Below are positions 10,852 to 23,952 of a stretch of DNA of 64,000 nt, piece after piece. Source of the DNA: Quercus robur (taxonomy: Eukaryota; Streptophyta; Magnoliopsida; Fagales; Fagaceae); NCBI RefSeq assembly GCF_932294415.1, contig NC_065537.1, forward strand, positions 63,068,290 through 63,132,289, read 5' to 3'. The position numbers and the translations under genes were made by a program. The notes under the pieces were generated by a model, which saw nothing but the letters and a program-made list of their open reading frames with translations, searched no databases and was not told the origin of the DNA. Within the stretch, counting starts at the first letter, position 1; every line of letters begins with the position of its first letter.

Positions 10852-11084
10852 CTTCAAGGAGGGGATCCGAACATTCCCATGGCTTTTGTTTTTTAAAAAA
10901 GAGTTTGCTTTGAAAATCATTTTGCAAAAATACCTATTCTAAAAGAAAAAGAATTTTGGGGGTAAAGATTGATTTTTAAAAAAAAATGTTTCATGGGTTT
11001 TCCTTAAAGGGTTTAGATTTAAAAATTCCATGATTTTTATTTTGATAATAAAATTTTTAAGAAAAAGTAGTTTGTTTTGAATAT

Positions 11085-11116
<32 letters not shown>

Positions 11117-11151
11117 GTATATGTATGTATGTATGTACGTATGTATGTATA
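11085..11151. repeat. Compound AC/TA/GTAT microsatellite
   Basis: Runs of ACAC, then TATA, then GTAT/GTATG units adjoin without a break. Confidence 0.9.
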
Positions 11152-11289
11152 GTATAAGAACACCAATTCCACAAAAAATAAAATAAAATAAATTGGAGGA
11201 AAAGGTTGATTGAAAAATTTTCAAGGGTTTTTCTTTTAAAGAAAAGGGGTTTGGATTTAAAATCCCAAGATTTTAATAAAAAAAAAATA

Positions 11290-11564
11290 TGTTCCTATAA
11301 TGCTTATCCGAATTAATAGAACTTTCCTGAAGTGCCCCCCTGGACGGCAAACCACCTTTATGGACCTCGGCTTTGGTTAGTCGAGAATACATTCATCCTC
11401 GACCCAACCTCCTGGGCCATTATGATCAAAACTAACTTCTTTATTTACTAACACGGGCTCCCTTGACAATGTTTACTCCTTCTCGGACGACCCCCCATCT
11501 TCGACTTGGGCCTTAGGCTCAATATACACATAGAAAATGAGCTCCTTGGCCCAATAGCCCTACA
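11290..11564 (-). mobile_element. LTR remnant, Tat-like, minus strand
   Basis: On the minus strand it begins TGTAGGGCTATTGGGCC at 11564, like the start of the LTR at 33624 (TGTAGGGATGAAGGGCCC), and contains TCGTCCGAGAAGG and similar GC-richer blocks usual in such LTRs. It fades near 11290, and no PBS or partner LTR is seen. Confidence 0.5.
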
Positions 11565-14102
11565 ATATATTGTTTATTATCTTCACTATATATATATATT
11601 TCTTAGGTAAATTACTATTTGACTTTTGCAATTTGACCATTCTATAATTTAATCCATAAAATTTCAATAATTGTATTTAAATTCCTAAAATAAGATTATT
11701 TCAATTCTATCCAAATTCGGAGTGGGTCCAAAAGATCTTGCTTTGGTGAAGTTTCATGCCATTAAAAAAAAAAAAAATGGAAAAGAAAAAGGAGAGGACT
11801 CTATCCAAATCAATAGATATTATATCATACAAGCAGTTGAATAAATGATATAGACTATATAGGAAATATATTCTCAAGCTTTACTCTTGTACTGCTCTAA
11901 GGGTTTTGCTAAGGTAGATTGTTTGGTCCTATTTCAGAATCCTATTCTTAATTGTGTGTGTGTATATATATATTCATTTGTTTTTTTTTTTTCTTTCTTT
12001 CTTTCATTTTTTTTTTTCGATTTACCAATTGACATTCATTGAGCATCTCCTTAGATTCAAGTGTTACTTTATCTCCAACACTACCGTATGTCTCTCCATT
12101 AATCTAGATTCTTCAAATGCTATTATATGGAATTTTGATAGTCACCAATAGATTTCTACCTCCTCGCCTCTCATCTTTTTTTCCTTATAAATTTTCAATT
12201 GTTCTCTATCCACAAATTGATCAATATGGCCTTCAATGAATAGCTAATTTCTTGAGTGTTTTAACCATTCTTTCGGTCATGACTCAAGTCTGTCTGTCAA
12301 AACCCAATCAAAAAAGTGCAAGAGATAGAGAGTGACTCTAGAGCTAAAGGACAAAACTGAAGCATATGAGAGGTGAACATTAGTAGCCCAGATCCAAAGG
12401 GTATGAACTCAAAATGAGTTTTTTTTATTCATATTATTCTTATTATTTATTTATTTATGTCCATCTCATTACTAGAAGAAAAAAAATGTAATTCAATTTT
12501 GGGATTTCATGATGAACGAGTTTGAGTTTTCATGGTCTCAAAACTATTCAAATATATTTTTGCATTTGATCATGTTTGTTATAAATTGCTTTATGATTGC
12601 CCTCTTCTAGGGTACATGAATATTACTCTCAATATGTTTGCTATAATGTTTTTTTTGTTTGATAATTAACTTCAATATGATGTTCTCATTTTGGTCTTTG
12701 TTTTATAATAAGATTGTTATTCGTTTTTATAGTAAGAGAAATTTCTGTTGTTTTATTTTTTATAATTCGTTTTTAAAATTGTGTTAAAGTCCTCTTTAGA
12801 TGTTGAGAAAGCAGACGAGAAGTCGTTCTGTTTGTTTTATATCTAAATTTTTTGAGCGCTAACTTTCCTAGCTCAACTTCTATGTTTAGTGAATATAAAA
12901 ATATAGTAAAGGAAACAATTTTTGTTACTATTTAGTTAATTTCTTGGAAGAAACAGTGCATATTCCTTAATTAATCCACCAATTGTCTAATAGAAACTAA
13001 ATCCAACCTCGTTTCATGAGGTTTTTGATTTCCAACTTCAAGGATTTTGCTAAGGTAGATGTTTCAGACCTATAATGACATCCCATTCGTAAGTGTGCAA
13101 GTATCATGCTAATTTTCATATTCATCTTGTGTAATGCAGGCAAAAGCAAGAGAAATTATCCTCATAAATTTTTTACATGTGAAAACTAGAGACTGTGTAG
13201 TCTCTACCATGTCTATACTTCATAATCATTGGTGACATGCCTTCTAGAAAATACAAGGAGGAACTCCAATTATACTGATTATTAATGAGTGAATTGCTAT
13301 TACTTTTTGTTTTGATTGTAATACCAAACTAACTCAAGTTTTCATATATATATGTAGATGATAACAATTAACATGTCTGTAGAAGATGACACTTATGTTC
13401 TGCTTATACTTTGTCTGGTTGCTAAATGGAGAGGATTTTCATAGGAGGTTTTCAATTATTGGATGCGCATAAGGACTTCTGTCAATTTGACTATGTTTTG
13501 GATTATATATATATATATATTACTTTTAGATGAAAATCCTGGTATGTTGTACCGAATTTATATATGGTTTCGGTTATAATGATTTGGAAATTTATTCAAG
13601 TGACATATCCTTATATCTTGTGTTGCATAAAGATTGTAGAGGCATGATCTTTTCTTTCATCTTCTTTTCTTTCTTTTTTTATTGAGGGGTGTAGTAATCC
13701 TTGTCTATATGGTTTCGCTTATAATGATTTTCATTGGATGAACCAATGAAGTTCATAACTTTTATTGGATGGCCTACAAGCTATACTTTCAGGTGATTTT
13801 CCCCCAAGCTATAATTTTTTCCCCCCTAAACTGTAGCGTATTTAAGTTGATGTCTATGAGAGCATTAGTTGTGAATTTTTTGACAAGTTTAGAAGCTATT
13901 ACAATTTATCAATCGTGCTATATGATTAATGAGCTAATTAAGCACTAATTCAGTCTCCAAATTAGCTAATTAATCTCTTTCTCGAAGTAATCTCTTTCTC
14001 TTGGACATGTCTAGTTAATAGTTATGGTCTAGCCCATCTTCAAAATAAATCAGCCAATCAGGCCATTGTAGAAGTCATGATTCTTCTTTCGTATTGCTAG
14101 GG

Positions 14103-14451
14103 GAATCAACTGGTTTTAAATGCTTTATTGGATTTTTAGAAGTTTCGGGTGTCAAAAGCTAGAGAAAGGATATTTGAGGGAGATTCTTGTAGCAGATAAC
14201 ATAAAAAAGAGTGAAATTTGTTTTTGTTTGGAAAAAATAAATTAAAAATAAATAATAATAATAATGATAATAATTTCTTGGCCTATCTTTTTATCAACAC
14301 TATGTGACAATGTAAATGATATCATTATGGTACAATGTAAATGATTAATAATAGATAATCTTGCGAGCAATGGTACCTTCCCAGTTACTTGTTAATACTT
14401 AATAGTAATGAAGCACATAATTACAAACAGTCACTTAAAACCAGTTGATTC
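14103..14451. repeat. Inverted repeat pair bounding about 350 bp
   Basis: GAATCAACTGGTTTTA (14103-14118) recurs as its exact complement at 14436-14451. The 16-bp perfect match could mark the ends of a small non-autonomous element, but no target duplication was found. Confidence 0.45.
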
Positions 14452-14461
14452 AAGCCACGTA

Positions 14462-14572
14462 ATTACAAACATGTCCTATTTCAGAATCAATGACTAGTGC
14501 GGTTGTTGGTTGGCATGATTACAAACATGTCCTGTTTCAGAATCAATAACTAATGCCACGTCCATTTGGCAT
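14462..14572. repeat. Direct repeat, period 56 bp
   Basis: ATTACAAACATGTCCTATTT at 14462 and ATTACAAACATGTCCTGTTT at 14518 continue as TCAGAATCAAT... in both copies. Confidence 0.75.
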
Positions 14573-15002
14573 AATTAATTTTACCAACTTATTTTACTAT
14601 ATTAACATATTTTTGCTACTATTTATAAATCTTATTATACTATTTCAACTAATTTTTACCTTTATCTACAGTACTTTCAACAAAAAACTTTCAGTTTTAA
14701 CAAAATAAGCGGATTTCAAATAGATTCTCGAAAAAAATAATGGGAAGGGAGTTTTATAAGTTAAAGTGTTGGACTTGGATTGAGATTAGGTGCAATTGCA
14801 GTTAATTTACTTAAACTCATCATGGCGTTGATGTGGCCATGTAATGGGAATGGCATTGCCACCGTGTGGTGTACGGCAGTTGGTTCAGTAGTGGTGGGAT
14901 CCTTGTATACTGAATGGATTTATTTTGATGAATTTGGTTTAGCCTTTTACTGAAGATTGAAGAAGAAGAAGAAGTCAACGAGTTGACAAGCGGTTGGTAT
15001 TA

Positions 15003-15034
<32 letters not shown>

Positions 15035-15340
15035 TTCAATTGAAAGCACTGAAAATGATGAGAAATAAAGTGAACTTGATAGACCTAAGACTGATGCTAA
15101 TTTAGGATTTGCCAAACGAAAGCACCGAAAAGCTTCTAAGCACACACATAGTGTGTATGATGAGGTCTATATGATAAAATTCTTTTTGCACATGTATGAC
15201 ATTAATTTATATATATTGTCCAGTTTTAGAATAAAATTGAAGTAAACTTTAGGCAAAAATGCACATGTAAGACATTAATTTATATACTAGCCTCATTGCA
15301 CACAATATGTGTGTGCTTAGAGTTTTTTTTTTTTTTTTTG

Positions 15341-15768
15341 GTTTAATGTCAAAACTTTCCCTTCATCCCAATTTGAAGCTTATGTGCTTAACCAATGATA
15401 TTTGTGTATTTGCCAACCACCAATATAGCTAGGGATGTAATGATACCTAGCACAATAAAAAAAAAAATAATAATAATAATAAATAAATAAAATAAAAATA
15501 AAATAGTATTGGAATCATTAGTTTGTGAGATTGTATGCGGTACTAGGTATCATCACTTTTTTTTTTTTTTTTGTATATGTGTGTGAAGCTCCCTCTTGGA
15601 AACTTGAATCCTGGACCTTGTCCCTTACACCCTACAAGCATTTATACTTATAGAGTGACCATCACACTAAAGGAGGAGCAGTGGTAGGTATCATCACTCT
15701 TAGCTATATTAGTGATTGGGAAATGCATAAATACCGTGAGATAAAGGGAAAGTTTTGCCATTAAACCA
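15341..15768. mobile_element. Fold-back element just 3' of the UGT87 gene
   Basis: The left arm (15341-15455, starting GGTTTAATGTCAAAACTTTC) is roughly the reverse complement of the right arm (15685-15768), sharing the blocks AAAACTTTCCCTT, CCAATATAGCT and GATGATACCTA-like ends. The arms are about 85-110 bp with gaps. A SINE is inserted in the loop. Transcribed, it would make a long hairpin. It ends about 225 bp from the UGT stop codon. Confidence 0.7.
15558..15684 (-). mobile_element. tRNA-derived SINE, minus strand
   Basis: A perfect 14-bp target duplication, TAGGTATCATCACT, flanks the body (15544-15557 and 15685-15698). On the minus strand there is a box A-like TAGTGTGATGGTCACTC, a box B-like GGATTCAAGTTTCC, and a 3' A-tail (the T-run at 15558-15572). 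It shares GATGGTCA...AAGTATAAATG with the SINE at 54822. Confidence 0.88.
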
Positions 15769-15993
15769 AAAAAGATAAAAATTTTAGCACGCGTTATTGT
15801 AAGTGAGAGAAAGATAAAGTTGTTTAGAATCTTTTCCCTTTATAATTTCTGGTGCATCTTGGGTGACAGCTTCAATTTTATTTTTTAGGAAATTGTTGAA
15901 CAATGAAGTGTCTGAAACTGCACAATCTTAAATGAAATTACAGTCAACTCCTACAAATCAATTGATTAATGAATACAATACAATAGAATTTGC

Positions 15994-18900
15994 TTAATGA
16001 CCGTGGCCTTCTGAAATATTTCTAATAAAAGCATTAAGATTTGCATCAGATGACCCACCGTTCGCAATTGCTCGTCGACTTGACTTCTGAAATTCTTTTG
16101 CTCTTTTCCTCATCGCATTCATCTCATCGCTTTTGTTATCCATAAACCTTTTCACAAGCTCTAAAATTTCACCTCTTGTCACAACTCCAACATCTTTCTT
16201 AACCTTCCATCCAATCTTCCAATCCTCCACAATGTGTTTACTGATTGGGACTTGATCCCAAAATATAGGAAAAGTAAGCATTGGCACACCAGCAAAAACA
16301 GCCTCAAGAGTGGAATTCCATCCACAATGTGTCCAAAACCCTCCTATTGAAGAGTGGCACAACACCTTCAGTTGGTTACACCAAGGCACCACTAGGCTCA
16401 TATCACCACTACAATCCTTGAACTGCGCAGTTTCTCCACGTGACACCCACAAGCACCGAACACCACTGTCCCTTATACCACCAATAATTTCATCCATTTG
16501 GGCATTTGAAACCGAAAGGAAACTTCCCATTGAGATGTATAACACCGAACATGGAGGTTGAGAATCAAGCCACTGGAGATAGTTGACACCATTGTTAGAA
16601 TTAGTTAAAGAAGCATTCTTTTCTTCAAGTTCTAAGTAAGGTATGGCAGGACCAATAGGGTAGACAGGGATAGGAAACTTGGCTTTTATGGCGTCAATGG
16701 CTTTAGCTTCAAGTTCGTGAAAGGTGGTGAATAGAAGATACTGCGCTTTATTGGACACACTTGAAATACCTTCCAGGACTCCAGGCAAGACTAGTCGACC
16801 ATCTCCATATGTAAAGGTGGGAAGATCAGCAATACGGATAGTAGAAACTCCAGGGATGTAGTCCACAAGCTCATCACCCCGTTCTTAATTAAACACATAG
16901 AAAGTAGTGTAAGTGAAAAGCCTAAATACTAGAAACTGCCTTGGAACATGAAGCTAAAAAACCAAGAAAGGGATACAATGCGAAGCTTAAGCTTCTTTAG
17001 TGGCATTTTTTGGGCCCAATTTTTTAACGCAGTTGAAGATATTTTTTTGATAATCACTTCCGGTGATATGGAATATCTATCATTGCTAATATACAAAACT
17101 TTGATAGGGAAAAAAATGCAGTTTGTGGGTCTTGTACCATATTGGTTGACTGTTTGGACTTTGATTTGATGACCACCTTATATAAACGAGTTATGTGTGT
17201 GTAAGAGTAACAACTTTTTCCCAACTATTTAGCAAAAAAAAAAAAAAAAAAACCCTTTTTCCCAACTAATATTAATTGGCAACCACCTTGTTTATAAGAG
17301 ATTACGACTTTTAACTGTTTGGTCCTTTTCTTTGATAAGAACTGTTCTGTCCTACTTACCTAACTCAATTAAATTTTTTTAGTCAATTCAAGAATATAGA
17401 ATATAATATATATATATATATATATAATTTTTGCGGCATGGAAGGGGAAAATGTTTGGTTTCAAACACTAATGAAAAGATGAATTAGTCTTTGTCATGTA
17501 TATGATGAGATACATATCATTTTTTTATTGGTAATTAAATCCTAAGGCTCCAAACACATTTGAAGTTAAACTTTGTCAATAAAGAAAATATTTAATATAT
17601 AATGTTAATGTTCACAATGGTCCTTGTTATCAAAATTGTAACGAACATGGAATAAAAAAAAGTTTAATGTCAATTACTGATGTTTATTAATCTAATATAA
17701 TGATTTGGTGCAACCATTAAGTCACTACTTCAACCAATTAATAGCTGGTTCACATTCTAAACAATATATATATATATATATATATATAATTAATAGTTAG
17801 TTATTTTGAAATATAGATATACATATGAACGAATAGATATCCATAATCAATTTTTAAAAAAGTAATTTATCTTAAAATAATAATGCAATACACCCATAGA
17901 CTAAAAATCATTTTAGTCTTGTATCTTTGTCTGAAAACCATTTTAGTTATTTAATTTGAAGTTTGTCCCTTTAGCAACATTAAATTATTACTAAATAAAA
18001 TAATCTTTGTACAAAATTTTCGGATAAAATCATTTTTTTGACAAAATTATCAAACTAAAATAATCGACAAACTTATAGAACTAAAATTATTTTTAAATAA
18101 AATCATCAAATGTAAATTGCATTTTTGGCTAAAAGATATCTTTGGGGGTCTTTCCTAGTTTATTATTGGGTCCAATTAATAAGTGTCTTTAAAGTATTTA
18201 TTAATAGGTCATGTGAATGGTTATCCTTAAGTGAATAGTTAACAATTTAGTTTAAAAAAATTTTGACATCATTTTATAAGAAATGAAAAAAATTGTTAAA
18301 ATATTATTTTTTTTTCAGATAAATATTTTCTTTAAATAAATATTTAATTATTGCCATAAGGGCATTTGTTAGCCTTCTCATTTATTAATAAACCATTTTA
18401 TAGAAGATTTGATATCATTTTTATTAAGAATTAAAAAAATAAAAACAAAAAGGCAGACAAAAAAATTATTTACCTTATTTATTTATTTAAGAAAGTCACT
18501 TTTCTAAGGTTTTTTATGCATCATTCCCAAAATCCGAACAGTCCACGTGAGTCCAAAATTTTTTTGAGGAATAAATTACAAAGACCAACTTTTTTTTTTT
18601 TTTGTTAAAACAAAAACCAACTTTTAAGATAATAATATAATATTTTAGTGCACATTTTTTATATGATAGTTACTTTACAAATATAAATATTTATAAAATG
18701 TAGAACATAATAATTGAAATTCAAGTTTTCGAAAGAAAGTTTAACAAACATATTAATCTAAAATGGAAATTTTACATTTAAAATAAAATAATAATAATAT
18801 AATATATATACAGTAAAAATATAGTTTTGAGACGCACCAGACAAATCAACCGGGAAATGCTGGTTCTGCACGAGCAGTTCAAAATGATGAAACACTGAGA

Positions 18901-19336
18901 ACACCATCGCCGGCATAGGAAAAAGTGAGGCCACCGGAATATTCCTTCGGTTTCCCAAGCCGATAGCCCAATACACATAAGTATCAGCCACGATGGCTTT
19001 CACCGGCGGAAGCCGGTCCAGGAGCTCCTCAAAGTGAACTTCCATCTTCGTATTCACAGCTTTCAGAAAGCCCGGAAAATCTTTCCCACGACCCACCTCG
19101 GAAGGTATGCAATTGGGTACTGTGGCGAAGCGTATCTGAGCCGGTGGCTTTGGCTCTGAGCTGATGAATCCGAGCCACTCTTCGGTGACGACGAAGCTGA
19201 TGAGAATATCGGCGGTTTTTGAAGCCAGAAGCTTGCACAAATTCATCATAGCGTTGATGTGGCTGCGACCGGGATACGGCATAGCCACCAGGTGGCAGAC
19301 GGTTGGGTCAGGCTGTTCTGTTTTTGCAGGATCCAT
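15994..19336 (-). CDS. UGT87A: UDP-glycosyltransferase, UGT87A-like (two exons)
   Basis: Family 1 glycosyltransferases move a sugar from a UDP-sugar to small acceptors in the cytosol; Arabidopsis UGT87A2 affects flowering and stress responses, but the acceptor here is unknown. Exon 1 is 19336-18838 (ATG at 19336-19334), the intron 18837-16884 (GT...AG, 1954 bp), exon 2 16883-15994. The split codon gives LSERGDELVDYIPG, as expected for the family. The product is 462 residues, normal length. His26 (PYPGRSHINAM) is the expected catalytic base and Asp118 (VADTYVYW) its partner. The 44-residue PSPG box spans 334-377, from WCNQLKVLCHSS through FWTHCGWNSTLE to FWDQ; the final Gln is typical of UDP-glucose users. 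No frame break is seen. This is the only apparently intact free-standing gene. A shortened relative lies at 23953-24440. Confidence 0.93.
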
Positions 19337-19518
19337 TTTGATGGAAACTGATGAGATTGAGGAAAGGTAATACAAACGAAACTACTACAAAGTAGTCCGA
19401 GCAAGATGGACTGAAGTGAGAGAGAATAGATTATATGTAGTGATGTGTGTATGAAAAACTAAAGAACTAAATAAAACTTGCTCATCTTACTCAATGAATT
19501 GAATAATACATCAAGGCT

Positions 19519-19528
19519 GTATATATAC
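19519..19528 (-). promoter_or_regulatory. Putative TATA box of the UGT87 gene
   Basis: GTATATATAC lies about 185 bases upstream of the start codon. Spacing fits a short 5' UTR; no other support. Confidence 0.45.
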
Positions 19529-19539
19529 GGTCTCCACCG

Positions 19540-20273
19540 TGAATACTAAATGAATACAATTAAAATAATTTTTGTCACAATTTGTCAAACGGTAAATTAT
19601 GACTAATAAAGATATAAAATCACATTAGCTTATTATTTTTTCTTTATTACTCATAACTCTTCTTGTGATAAATATTGAGTAAAATGTTACTTCTTTCGTT
19701 TTATTTGAAATGTCAAATTTTTTAAGGAAATATCATTTATTGTCTTATTTATCTTTTAGAAATGTATAAATTTTTAAAACTACTCTTAAATAAATTTATC
19801 AAAAAAATAAATTATTTATAAAATAAAAATATTAATAAATTAATAATTTTTATTTTTAAAAATAATATAATATTTTGAAACAACTTAAAATAAAACAGAG
19901 GATGAGCAAAATAGGATAATGGAAAAAGTTACTAGCATTCGTCAATAGACAGAGCGAGCAAATGAAAACTCTTATCTAACCGACAAGTAGCACGTGCACA
20001 GCCTTCAACGTGTAGCTGAACTGATGATTTGTGCTTCTTTCTTCAAGATCTTCTGAAAATGTGAAATTGCAATTCACGTTTCTCAAAAAAAAAACAAAGT
20101 CTGCAATTCACATGGGTTCTGACTTCTGAAAACTTTTGCAGATTGACATGATAACTCATAACATAGAAAAAGATAGGATGCTTCCCAGCTATAAACATAT
20201 ACAACTTGTACTTTGGAGAAAAATATTAAAATTTTTAAAAGTTTAGTAAAAAGTTCTAGATGTTAACTATGAC
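19540..20273. other. UGT87 upstream region, AT-rich
   Basis: No exon is recognised. It contains one CACGTG-like G-box (GCACGTGC at about 19990-19997), about 650 bp upstream of the UGT87 ATG. Otherwise it is A/T-rich. Confidence 0.4.
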
Positions 20274-20276
20274 TAG

Positions 20277-20576
20277 GAGGGAGTTTGGATACGGCGTTTT
20301 CTTTGCTGCGTTTTGGTTGTTGTGGTTTTTTTTTTTTTTTTTTTGAGCATGCGTTTTGGAGTATTGTGGTTGCTGTTCATTCAACAGTAACTGTAAATGT
20401 TGACTTTCTGCAGTGAACAGTGTATGTATGCACTGTTTACGGCCCACAAATTACACTTTTTAGTAATTTTTTCATTAAAAATAAGTCCACGGTACTATTC
20501 ACACATTTAAAAATTATTTTGTTACAGTGTTTTCAGTTTTCAGTTTCAGTAAAATAAGTTCTATCCAAACAGACCC
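20277..20576. mobile_element. MITE of 300 bp (Tourist-like ends)
   Basis: The left end GAGGGAGTTTGGATA matches the reverse complement of the right end (GGGTCTGTTTGGATA). TAG stands on both sides (20274-20276 and 20577-20579), a 3-bp target duplication. Inside are a T-run and CTGTTCA/GAACAGT repeats. Confidence 0.72.
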
Positions 20577-20579
20577 TAG

Positions 20580-21914
20580 AGAGTGTTTAGTTCCAATTCT
20601 TTAATAAAAAAAAAAAAAAGAGAAAAAAACCCAAATCAGTGAAATTCGGCAACAAGTAAAAAAAAAAAAAAACCTTCTAGCAAGAAGAATAAAAAAAAAA
20701 AAGAAGAGCAAATAGAAGCAAACCTGAATGAAGATCAAAGAAGAGTAGCTAGCCAACAATGAAGAATGCTATAAAAATAGAATCAAGTTGGAGACTAGAG
20801 AGAAGCAAGGTGAGCAGGGAAAAAAAATACTAACAATACTATATTTGATTTGTTGAGATTTAAGAAGGAGAGAATGTTTTTTTTGTCTATTTTTTCCTAT
20901 AGATTCAAGTAATAAACGTTAGTTTCTAATAATGAAATTATTTACAAAGCTATTAATTCAGATTTTAAATAGGAACATTATCTCTTTAATTTTTATGTTT
21001 TGAGAAAGGGGGCTTTAATTTTTTTTTTTTTAATTTTCTTTATAAACCGTTGGTTACAAAAGGGCCTAATTTTCTCTCTTCAAGCGTCCTTAATTTTCGC
21101 TCTTTATATCAATTTATTTCTATTAGTGACGCCGTAAATTTTTTTCCTAGGTGAAGGAGCTAGAATCAATTTACATTGAGGGGCTTTCTTTTATTTGGGG
21201 GCCTTAAGCCATTGCATCAATTGCTTCTATGGTTGAGCCGGCACTGATAATATCACCTATATGACAGTATTGCTTCTACTATAGTTTTGATTTTTGACTT
21301 TTTGGATAATTGGATAGTTGAGAAAAGAGGAATTAATTTGAACATTACATGTTTCTATTGAAATTACTAAGATTTAAAAACAATTTGAGATTCAACTAAA
21401 GGCCAACAATTTACTTACTGTTATAATTAATTTAAATACAAATAAATTAGTGAATGCATCAAAATTATATAAAAAAAAAATTATTAAGATGATATACAAA
21501 AGTTCAAAAATCCATTTATAAACTCAGTTAATGTTAAATATAAAGATAGAAAATATTAAAATTAAAAAAACTGTTATAAAATATTTGATTATTTGGGTTT
21601 ATTCTCACAAACAATTACAGCAAAGTATAAACTAATACATTGATATAGCATTAATTTGAGTATCTTATAATTTTTTGTAATTTATTTGCATAGTGTTATC
21701 AAAAATATAGATGCTAATAGGTTTTATGCTAAATGTGTGAGAAAAAGTAAAAACAATTTTTAATTAAAAAAAAAATAAAAGTTAGTGTTTTTTTTTTTCT
21801 TTTTCTTTTTTTTTTTAATTTTAAGTGAGACAAAAAAACAAAAGCTTTTGTTAGTTATGTGTCTTATACAGCACATGCGTTTCCATAAATCAATTGGATT
21901 TTTTTTTTTAATTT
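20580..21914. other. AT-rich intergenic DNA, nothing recognised
   Basis: Poly(A) and poly(T) tracts near 20607, 20658, 20689, 21018 and 21787. No gene or named repeat seen. Confidence 0.45.
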
Positions 21915-21920
21915 CTTTCA

Positions 21921-22107
21921 AGAATAAAGTTTAGCTCTAAATATATTTGGAGCCTTAGGTTTCAATGCACAATAATAAGATGATATTTATACCTATCATG
22001 TGATAAAAAAAATTATATACATATCAAATGACAGGGACTCATGTCATCTTCTTATTATAGGTTGAAGACAAAGGTTTCAAACATGTTTGGAGCCAAAATT
22101 TATCCCT
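21921..22107. mobile_element. Small inverted-repeat element (MITE)
   Basis: The left side (AGAATAAAGTTTAGCTC, then TTTGGAGCC) mirrors the right side read backwards (AGGGATAAATTTTGGCTCC). CTTTCA is found at 21915-21920 and 22108-22113 as a likely target duplication. Arms about 65 bp, imperfect. Confidence 0.6.
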
Positions 22108-22268
22108 CTTTCAATATCAATTGGTAGGCTTTGTGTCTCACATAGTTCTCTCAATCCTCTCTTACAACAGTGAAGGGCTAAATTTTTTTTCATAGTCAAC
22201 ATCTTCACGCTAGTTAAAGCCTTTAGTGCTTAGACATGCTTTCAATCCTTCAAATCTCCCATCAACTT

Positions 22269-23640
22269 TGTTGGGTTATAGATTAACTCTAGTTAATTAG
22301 TTTAATTATAAAAGTTGATTAATTAGGTCAAATTACATGCAAATCGTGGAGGCATGAACAAATCACCAAATAAACTAATTACAGTGGAAATTAAATTGAC
22401 GTAGTGATGTGTTGATGAATGGGGAAAATCTCTTGCAAGGCAAAAAGTCAAAAACCCTACTAGGTAAATTTCAAGTCACCACTCCCAAGAATCTATAATC
22501 AAGAATCAAGCGGTTACAAGTATAAGGAATCTTACCATTACCTTCGACTATCCCAAAATATCAACGTGCAATTGAACCTTCACTTCAATCCTCAATTGAA
22601 CTTGATCCTGTAGAGACTTCTTGTATGCACGGATCCCAGTATGTATCAAACTTCCTAGCAACTGATTGATTGTTGTTGGATGCAAAGTCCTTCACTTCAA
22701 AGCATGTTGAAGATCTGGAAGCATTTGATTACAAAACCCTAGAACACATAAGAACGTAGTATCTTTTCACAGAGTGTATATGTTCTCTAAATTGAATCTT
22801 GTGTCAATGATGATTTTAAAATGAAGCTTTTATATAATCTAGAGGTTTAGTGAAGGAAACCCTAGCAAACCAAGTCATCATGGGCCGAAATTCTAATATG
22901 AGAATTCTGGATTCACGAAGCTTGATAGATCAAGAGTTGTTGAGCTTAATGTCGAGAATTACTTATTAAGTCTCAATAGATGCTAGTGTCTGGCTTCTAT
23001 TGAGACTAGTGTCGAGGTCTACTGTTTTAGCTTTTCTTCAATTATTTCTTGGTTCAATCTTCATGTATTTAATGATACAACTTGTGATGTTTGTTTAACA
23101 CACTTCTTGATATCTTAAACTCATCTTATATTTACCCAATTACAACTTAATTACAAGTAATGTGCATTTTCTCAAAGGATAAGCCAATAGATAGAAAATA
23201 TTGCCTTAACAAACTTTCAATTTGGTTATGAAGACCCATTTGCACCCAATTATGTACATGGTGGGATCATGAGGGACAAGTGTCCAACTGTCCAAGTATG
23301 TTTAGCATGGAGGCCAGGGCTTGAAGTTCTTCACGCATAGCAGCAACACAACTAGTATGTTTTAAGGCAGATTTTAGTGATTTCGGTTATAGAGGAATTG
23401 AAGGATTAACATGACAATGGAGCAAACCGGCCTAAAGCTTTCCACAGGTTTGTACAGAATGAGTATTGAGTGATTGGAGACAATTAGGGAGTAGAGGCCC
23501 ATGCTGTACGTGTGGCGGAGCCGAAAGAGACAATAGGTTGACTGTGTAGGAGTTCAAGATGATGGGGCGTACTTGCAGCAAGTGGACCAGTGATTTTTCT
23601 CATTTGCAATTTTAGATAACCTCCTTATTTGTCTTAAGGA
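22269..23640 (-). mobile_element. Ty1/copia retrotransposon remnant: LTR plus reverse-transcriptase start
   Basis: The LTR-like part runs from TGTTGGGTTATAG (22269) to about 23100. On the minus strand, 23450-23190 encodes ALKHTSCVAAMREELQAL, and after a frame change WTLVPHDPTMYIIGCKWVF, matching the start of the copia reverse transcriptase (usual pattern: AM.EELQAL...WTLVP...IGCKWVYK). The catalytic YVDD part, RNase H, and everything else are gone. The remnant is therefore dead; the 23450-23640 part is the poorly conserved region before the RT. Confidence 0.62.
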
Positions 23641-23952
23641 ACGGCTCGACAGATATATGAGGTGATCAGGAAAAGTGGTGCTAAACCGACATGTTCTTAA
23701 GTAAAAAGCTAAAAATGCAACAACCCGAGATAGAACTCATCTATCTCATGTCATGGATCTTCAACAAGGCGTTCCTAATTAAGTGAATTATTTAGGGCTC
23801 CCTTTGAAAATAGGCACTAAGAGACATGAAGCCTTTGCTGAGGTGAATGTGAAGGTTCATAAAAAATGCAAGTCTAGAAAATGAGTATAGGAAAATAGGA
23901 AAAAAAATTAGTTTGCTTCCCTTCTAATTTCTTAACTAGTCTCCCATGGCAA

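Larger units (their letters stand above)
9446..11289. other. Noncoding, repeat-rich AT DNA
   Basis: There is no gene. It holds a cluster of CATGTG motifs (about 9906-10085), the microsatellites listed separately, and degenerate repeats between 10600 and 11290 in which stretches like GAGAAAAGGGTTTCCATG and TTTAAAGGGTTTAGATTTAAAA recur in altered form. It may be the inside of an old LTR. Confidence 0.4.
11565..15340. other. Long noncoding stretch between repeats and the UGT gene
   Basis: No coding exon recognised on either strand. It contains T-rich and TA-rich tracts and the two small repeat pairs listed at 14103-14451 and 14462-14572. A (TA)n run lies at about 15003-15024. Confidence 0.45.
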
